Source: DSWT01 sp035415725
Lineage (GTDB): Bacteria > Chloroflexota > Anaerolineae > B4-G1 > SLSP01
Length of the DNA stretch: 56,637 nt
NCBI GenBank assembly: GCA_035415725.1
Contig: DAOOGN010000011.1
Coordinates: 1 to 56,637, forward strand
Direction: 5' to 3'
A model generated the notes under the pieces. That model saw nothing but the letters and a program-made list of their open reading frames with translations, was not told the DNA's origin and ran no database searches. Made by a program: the position numbers and the translations under genes. Position 1 is the stretch's first letter; each line of letters starts with the position of its first letter. Positions 52,227-56,637 of the stretch are shown piece by piece.

Positions 52227-54488
52227 CTAATGAAGCTGCCCATTTGACGCATATTCGCGCTCGATCACTTTCACCCGATAGCGCAGCCAGGCCAGGGGCA
52301 CGGACTCATGCCGGCGACACAAAACGACCGAACAGGGCGCGTGTTCGGCGACCCAGTCGTCCACCGAGCCAAACAGGCGGGTATCCAACATCCACTCTTC
52401 GGACGCGCCGATCACCATGAGATCGTAGGGCTGTTGGGTGGCCTCGGCCAGGATGCCTTCCGGCACGGTGGCGGCTTGCGTCACGCGCAACTCAAAACAC
52501 TCCGGGATGCTTTCCAGAGCTTCTTCGATCATCTCGCCCAGCCAGAATGTCTTGTCTTCTACTTCTTCCGCTTCCGTCTCGCCGGGCCTGGTTTCTGCGG
52601 TCAGCACGCGCAAGGCCGTGATGCGCGCTCCTTCAGCTTCGGCAATCTCATAGGCCAGCCGCAGCGCCATTTTGGAGTGGGCGCCGCCGCCGACCGGCAC
52701 CAGGATATGTTGCACCTTACGCAAACCACGATCCAGCACCACGCCAACGTTGGTGTGGGCTTTTTGTAGCACGATTTTGACCGGGTTTTCGGCTATAGCA
52801 GGGGTGTTCACCGGGCCGGGCCAACCGATCAACAGCCACCTGACGTTGCTGCGGCTCTCGATTTCCTCGAGGATTCCATCGGCGATGGTAGGAGCCGCGC
52901 GCAGTTTGGTATACAGCGGGACGTTCTCCGCAAAGGCTTTTTCTGCAATCTGGTTCAGCGGACTTACCTTGAGAGGTTTGACGCGCCGTGCCAGCCACCG
53001 GGCGCTTTCCAGGGAGAAGTCCGGCCCCGGCACAATCACGCTCATCACACAGATGTAAGAGTCTTCGGTGGCCTGGGCGATGATCGTCGCCAGATGGGTC
53101 AGGCTCTCGATGGTTGCGGGACTGGCGGCAGCAATCAAGATGCGGGCTTCCTCCGGTTCTTGCGTTTTGATGTGGGTCGCTATCCACTTATTGAGATGGG
53201 GAGCGATATAACGGCCGATGGTAAACAAGACCAACACGCCGGCGCCAAACAGCAGCGCGCGCCAGTCGGCGAAGGCGATGATCAACACACACGTCGCTCC
53301 GGCCATATACACGGTGAGGGGGAAGAAGGGGACTTTGAAGGGACGTTCGATATCGGGATGCAGCTTGCGGAGACGCACCAGCGAGAGGCTGCCCCAGAAG
53401 AGTACAAACAAATAACCCGAACTGGAAATATAGCTCAGGAAGTCCACAATGCCGATAGCGGCAATCAGCGCACTGATGCCGCCGATGATCAGAATAGAAA
53501 CGACGGGAGTACGGAAACGGCTTAGTTTGGAGAACATGCGGGGCCATACGCCATCTCGCCCCAGGGTAAAGGCTTCGCGGGTAGCGCTGAGCATCGCAGA
53601 GTTAATGGACGTCAGTGTCGCAATCATCCCCGCTATAGCCATCATCGGTACACCCCAGCCGGGGATAAAATGTTGGACGGCGTCCGTGAGGGCCGTCTCG
53701 GAGCCGGCCAGTTCGCGCCAGGGTACCGTTCCCAACGTCACCAAGGCCACCGACACATAAATGATCGTGCACAAGGTCAGGCTAATCAAAATACCTAGCG
53801 GAATGTTGTGGCTGGGGTTGCTGATCTCCTCGGCATCGTCGGCGATGACCTCAAAGCCCACATAGGCATTGTAAACCAGGGCAATGGTCGCCAGGATGCG
53901 GGAAAAATTGGGCCAGAAGCCCTGGTGCGCGAAGATAGTTTCGCCCTCCAGAAATACGTCCCAGCGAAACCCGGTCGGGCGGGTTAAACCGGCGACCACA
54001 AAAATGGCGAAGGCAGAAAGTAAAATCCCTCCCAACACGATCTGGGCATTGCCTACTTGTGTTACGCCCAGGATGTTGAGCAGCATAAACACGCCGATAG
54101 CCGTGACTGCCACCGGGATGATGGGAAGGCCAGGGATGAAGATCTGCAATGAATAGGCAAACCCTACGGCCGAAAGCGCGGCATAGAACGTGCTGGAGAT
54201 GCAATCCATGGAGCCGACGAGAAAGGAGAGCAGGCCGTTGCCAAAGGCTTCGCGCACATACGACATCGCTCCCCCGGCTTCTGGATAGGCGGTCGCCAAC
54301 TCGCAGTAATTCAAGGCGACGCTGTAACTCAAGATTCCGCCGATCAGCAGCGCCAATACTGTCGCTGGGCCGGCCATCCCTGCCGCATGCCCGGTTAACA
54401 CAAAAATCTCGGCGGCAATGGTTCCTGCCGTACCGAGCATGATGACCTGCAGCAGATTCAACTGGCGTTTCAATTTGCGTTTGCTCAT
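52227..54488 (-). CDS. APC-family amino-acid permease with two C-terminal universal-stress domains, paralogue
   Basis: 753 residues from ATG 54488. It has the same architecture as 49862-52138 and begins almost identically (MSKRKLKRQLNLLQ vs MSKRKLKRQLSLVQ). APC blocks (GTAGTIAAEIFVLTGHAAGM, YVREAFGNGLLSFLVGS, GFEVIADDAEEISNP) and the C-terminal Usp motifs (LVPVGGGAHSKMALRLA, VIGASEEWMLDTRLFGS) align throughout. The two arose by tandem duplication and have diverged in the linker and Usp regions. 88 bases separate them, so they may be co-transcribed. Confidence 0.92.
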   Translation of the reverse strand: MSKRKLKRQLNLLQVIMLGTAGTIAAEIFVLTGHAAGMAGPATVLALLIGGILSYSVALNYCELATAYPEAGGAMSYVREAFGNGLLSFLVGSMDCISSTFYAALSAVGFAYSLQIFIPGLPIIPVAVTAIGVFMLLNILGVTQVGNAQIVLGGILLSAFAIFVVAGLTRPTGFRWDVFLEGETIFAHQGFWPNFSRILATIALVYNAYVGFEVIADDAEEISNPSHNIPLGILISLTLCTIIYVSVALVTLGTVPWRELAGSETALTDAVQHFIPGWGVPMMAIAGMIATLTSINSAMLSATREAFTLGRDGVWPRMFSKLSRFRTPVVSILIIGGISALIAAIGIVDFLSYISSSGYLFVLFWGSLSLVRLRKLHPDIERPFKVPFFPLTVYMAGATCVLIIAFADWRALLFGAGVLVLFTIGRYIAPHLNKWIATHIKTQEPEEARILIAAASPATIESLTHLATIIAQATEDSYICVMSVIVPGPDFSLESARWLARRVKPLKVSPLNQIAEKAFAENVPLYTKLRAAPTIADGILEEIESRSNVRWLLIGWPGPVNTPAIAENPVKIVLQKAHTNVGVVLDRGLRKVQHILVPVGGGAHSKMALRLAYEIAEAEGARITALRVLTAETRPGETEAEEVEDKTFWLGEMIEEALESIPECFELRVTQAATVPEGILAEATQQPYDLMVIGASEEWMLDTRLFGSVDDWVAEHAPCSVVLCRRHESVPLAWLRYRVKVIEREYASNGQLH

Positions 54489-54618
54489 GGTCTCTTCATT
54501 CTTAAAAAAGGATGGCTATCTAACCGGCTATTTTACCACTTTTTGAGATCCATGAAGCGTCCGGCCCGCACCGCTGCAATGCCTCGGTGCAAGAGCTGAG
54601 GAAGAGGATCCATTCAGG

Positions 54619-55065
54619 CTAACGCCGCCTGTCACGTCTACAGATCAAGATGTTAACGATCACTGCGCCGATGAATGTGCCGATTGTGTTCAATAGCCAA
54701 TCATCAAAGCCGGAGAAACGGCTTGGGATCGTGCGTTGCAGCAGTTCAATCGCTGCGCTTAATCCCGCGCCGATGGCGGTCGCTGCCAGCAGTCGCGTCC
54801 AGCGTGGTTTGTTCGCCAGCGCAAACGCTGCCGCCGCCCCAAGCGGAATGAAGACGGCGATGTTCCCCAGAAAGCCAATCAGGAACGGGATCGAGACCCC
54901 CTGCGCGGCAGCGGGCGTCGTGATGACGGTCAAATCGGCGGTAACCTGCGCCTGCGAGCGCAACGTCATCCACAGCAGCCATGCCGCCACCGCCGCAACC
55001 ACAAGCCACCACAACGCAATGCGTGATACGTGATGCGTGACCTCCCGCCTCTCCTTGTCATCCAT
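54619..55065 (-). CDS. VanZ family membrane protein
   Basis: 148 residues from ATG 55065. Pattern of VanZ: SIPFLIGFLGNIAVFIPLG, then ATAIGAGLSAAIELLQRTIP and FDDWLLNTIGTFIGAVI. Four hydrophobic segments in all, with the Asp in DDW typical. VanZ homologues are common, and one confers low teicoplanin resistance; most are of unknown role. It begins 6 bases after the threonine synthase stop, so it is likely co-transcribed. Confidence 0.9.
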   Translation of the reverse strand: MDDKERREVTHHVSRIALWWLVVAAVAAWLLWMTLRSQAQVTADLTVITTPAAAQGVSIPFLIGFLGNIAVFIPLGAAAAFALANKPRWTRLLAATAIGAGLSAAIELLQRTIPSRFSGFDDWLLNTIGTFIGAVIVNILICRRDRRR

Positions 55066-55071
55066 TACCGG

Positions 55072-56358
55072 TTACCCGTTACTCATTACCGCTTTTACCG
55101 CCTCCAGATTCGGCGCGACAATAGGCGGCTGCGCCACGGTCTTCATCGCGCTGCCGACATCCTTGAGGCCGGAGCCGGTGAGCAAGACGACGATGCGCTC
55201 ATCTGCATCTACTAGCCCCTTCTCCACAGCTTTGACCAGCCCGGCGTAGGCCGCTGCCGCCGCAGGTTCGCTGAAGACGCCGGTATTGCGGGCGATGAGG
55301 GGAATCGCGTCGAGAATCTCCTGATCGGAGACGCGCAGGTACGCTCCGCCCGTCTCACGGACGGCGGCGAGCGCCTTGTTGCGGTCGCGCGGCAGTCCTG
55401 CGCTGATGCTGTCTGCAATCGTAGCGGCGGGCTGCGGCGTCATTTCCCAACCTTGCAAGCCGCGCTCCCAGGCATCCACCAGCGCCGAGGAGCCGGCGGC
55501 CTGAATGCCCATGATTTTCGGCATCACATCGATCCAGCCGAGCGCCAACAGGTCACGAAACCCCTTGTGGATACCGCCGATGATGCAGCCGTCGCCCACA
55601 GGGACGAAGACGCGATCCGGCGCGGTCCACTTTCCCGCGCACTGGTAAAGTGAGTGACCGGGCATGAGGGTCAACTGTTCACAGATTTCGTAGGCGGCGG
55701 TCTTTTTGCCCTCGGACATATACGGATTGTACGCCGTGTTGCGGTTATACCAGCCGAACTCGCGGGCGACTTTGAGCGTCAGCTCGAAAGCGTCATCGTA
55801 GGTCCCGTCCACCAGCAGCACACGCGCGCCGTAGATGAGGTGCTGTGCAATTTTGGCGGGCGGCGCGGTCTTCGGCACGAAGATGACAGCTTGCAAGCCC
55901 ACGCTGGCCGCCAGCCCGGCGAGGGCCGCCGCCGCGTTGCCGGTACTGGCCGTCGTCACGATGGACGCACCCGCTTCCTGCGCTTTGACGACGGCCAGCG
56001 CCGAGGCGCGATCCTTGAAGGACGCCGTCGGGTTCACACCGTCGTCTTTCACCCAGACGTTATGCAGTCCCAGCGGTTCCGCCAGACGCGGGGCGGCGTA
56101 GAGCGGCGTCCATCCCACACGCAAGGGGGGAACAAGCGCATCCGGCACGACCGGTAGCAGGGGCTTGTAGCGCCAGATGCCGGCGTCGGTCGGCGTGTGC
56201 GCTACGTGGACGGGAGAGACGAGCGCGCCGATGGCCTCATAGTCGTACACGACATCGAGGATGCCGTTGTCGCCATGCTTGGGGCAGATGTAAGCCACGT
56301 CATCCACGGCGTATTCCGCGCCGCAGATCGTACATTTGAGTCCAAGAACGTGATCCAT
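55072..56358 (-). CDS. thrC: Threonine synthase
   Basis: 428 residues from ATG 56358. PLP lysine in PTASFKDRASALAV, STGNAAAALAGLAA loop, and GDGCIIGGIHKGF phosphate-binding loop. The N-terminal CTICGAEY with a downstream CPKHG is a zinc-ribbon-like segment seen in many prokaryotic threonine synthases. It converts O-phosphohomoserine to threonine. Length fits. VanZ follows in the same direction. Confidence 0.92.
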   Translation of the reverse strand: MDHVLGLKCTICGAEYAVDDVAYICPKHGDNGILDVVYDYEAIGALVSPVHVAHTPTDAGIWRYKPLLPVVPDALVPPLRVGWTPLYAAPRLAEPLGLHNVWVKDDGVNPTASFKDRASALAVVKAQEAGASIVTTASTGNAAAALAGLAASVGLQAVIFVPKTAPPAKIAQHLIYGARVLLVDGTYDDAFELTLKVAREFGWYNRNTAYNPYMSEGKKTAAYEICEQLTLMPGHSLYQCAGKWTAPDRVFVPVGDGCIIGGIHKGFRDLLALGWIDVMPKIMGIQAAGSSALVDAWERGLQGWEMTPQPAATIADSISAGLPRDRNKALAAVRETGGAYLRVSDQEILDAIPLIARNTGVFSEPAAAAAYAGLVKAVEKGLVDADERIVVLLTGSGLKDVGSAMKTVAQPPIVAPNLEAVKAVMSNG

Positions 56359-56383
56359 AGATAGTCCTTTAGTCTGAAGTCAG

Positions 56384-56421
56384 GCAGTCTTTAGTCGGGT
56401 AGTTTTTAGTCGGGTAGTCGG
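56384..56421. repeat. Short tandem TTTAGTCGGGTAGT units
   Basis: About 2.5 imperfect copies of a 14-base unit (TTTAGTCGGGTAGT) just upstream of the threonine synthase start. It could be a remnant of slippage. It is not an obvious operator. Confidence 0.5.
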
Positions 56422-56445
56422 GAAACCATTTGTTTGATATTTTGT

Positions 56446-56637
56446 AACTATTCAGCCACCTTTGCCAGGTGGCGAACGGGACTTTGGGGAGAGCACATAA
56501 TAGGTGACCCCTTCGGTAGGTGATGACCCTCTCATCCCCCAACCCCCTTCTCCCCCGCAAGCGGGGAAGAAGGGGGCAAAAGGGGGGTGTGGCGGGCGGC
56601 GAAGCCGCCCGCCACACCCCCACCCAAAATCCCCCTT
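56446..56637. repeat. Composite palindromic repeat, copy 4, cut by window end
   Basis: Core at 56446-56493 in reverse orientation, followed by CTCTCATCCCCCAACCCCC, the palindrome around CCCCGCAAGCGGGG and a perfect 17-bp stem at 56584-56600 / 56604-56620 with loop GAA. The order mirrors that of copy 2. No gene. Confidence 0.75.

Noticed and set aside
56359..56445. T-box or other riboswitch before threonine synthase
   Set aside because: Only short tandem units and a repeat are seen. No T-box sequence or specifier stem-loop.

Overview
The window looks like a chromosomal segment of a GC-rich, probably Chloroflexota (Anaerolineae-like) bacterium. This is an inference from gene content: an HTH-NACHT-FGE protein, an L,D-transpeptidase with an SFGC active-site motif, a split lipoate ligase with two radical SAM proteins, an AmmeMemoRadiSam set, PA14 and VCBS-like surface lipoproteins, and a short IF-2. 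Most genes are on the minus strand. The plus-strand genes are at 7449-9888, 23914-27142 and 31013-32290.

Region 1 (1-7090) is accessory. It holds an HTH-NACHT-FGE protein cut by the left edge, a KAP-NTPase-FGE protein, a PD-(D/E)XK-like protein next to a decayed RecA/RepA-like ATPase remnant, and two small unknown proteins. The last ~30 residues of the KAP-FGE protein look like the variable region of a diversity-generating retroelement target. No reverse transcriptase or template repeat is visible in the window. Region 2 (7449-9888) holds a cell-wall L,D-transpeptidase and an esterase.

Region 3 (9906-18917) is the conserved translation/transcription operon nusA, ylxR, infB, rbfA, nrnA, truB, a tandem methyltransferase and ribF. 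It has a good promoter and a hairpin leader before nusA, and an intrinsic terminator between nusA and ylxR. rimP is not at its usual place. Region 4 (19040-23204) holds a small membrane protein and a four-gene lipoate-assembly cluster (LipS1, split ligase sLplA and sLplB, LipS2). It is followed by tRNA-Glu, a membrane protein and gyrB.

Region 5 (27197-32290) holds a translationally coupled pair of surface proteins (five PA14 domains, then a VCBS-like lipoprotein) and a HEAT-repeat protein. Region 6 (32287-39528) holds a WecG/TagA glycosyltransferase, a DUF4870-like protein, the complete AMMECR1 / MEMO / radical SAM trio, a four-domain S1 protein and an orphan lipoprotein with two solute-binding domains. 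Region 7 (39719-46912) is a single co-directional run from a fused FAD/2Fe-2S xanthine-dehydrogenase-type subunit to nadD. Between the two dehydrogenase genes lie a nucleoside-phosphorylase-like protein and an MNT-HEPN toxin-antitoxin module with a frameshifted HEPN gene. Region 8 (46974-56358) holds a GT2 glycosyltransferase, a PLP-dependent synthase, two tandem amino-acid permeases with C-terminal universal-stress domains, a VanZ protein and threonine synthase.

Intergenic spaces are rich in dispersed repeats: a 123-bp MITE in two copies with target-site duplications, a composite palindromic repeat in four copies, a ~148-bp terminator-bearing repeat, and smaller families. One composite repeat copy provides the empty site for the MITE insertion in another copy.
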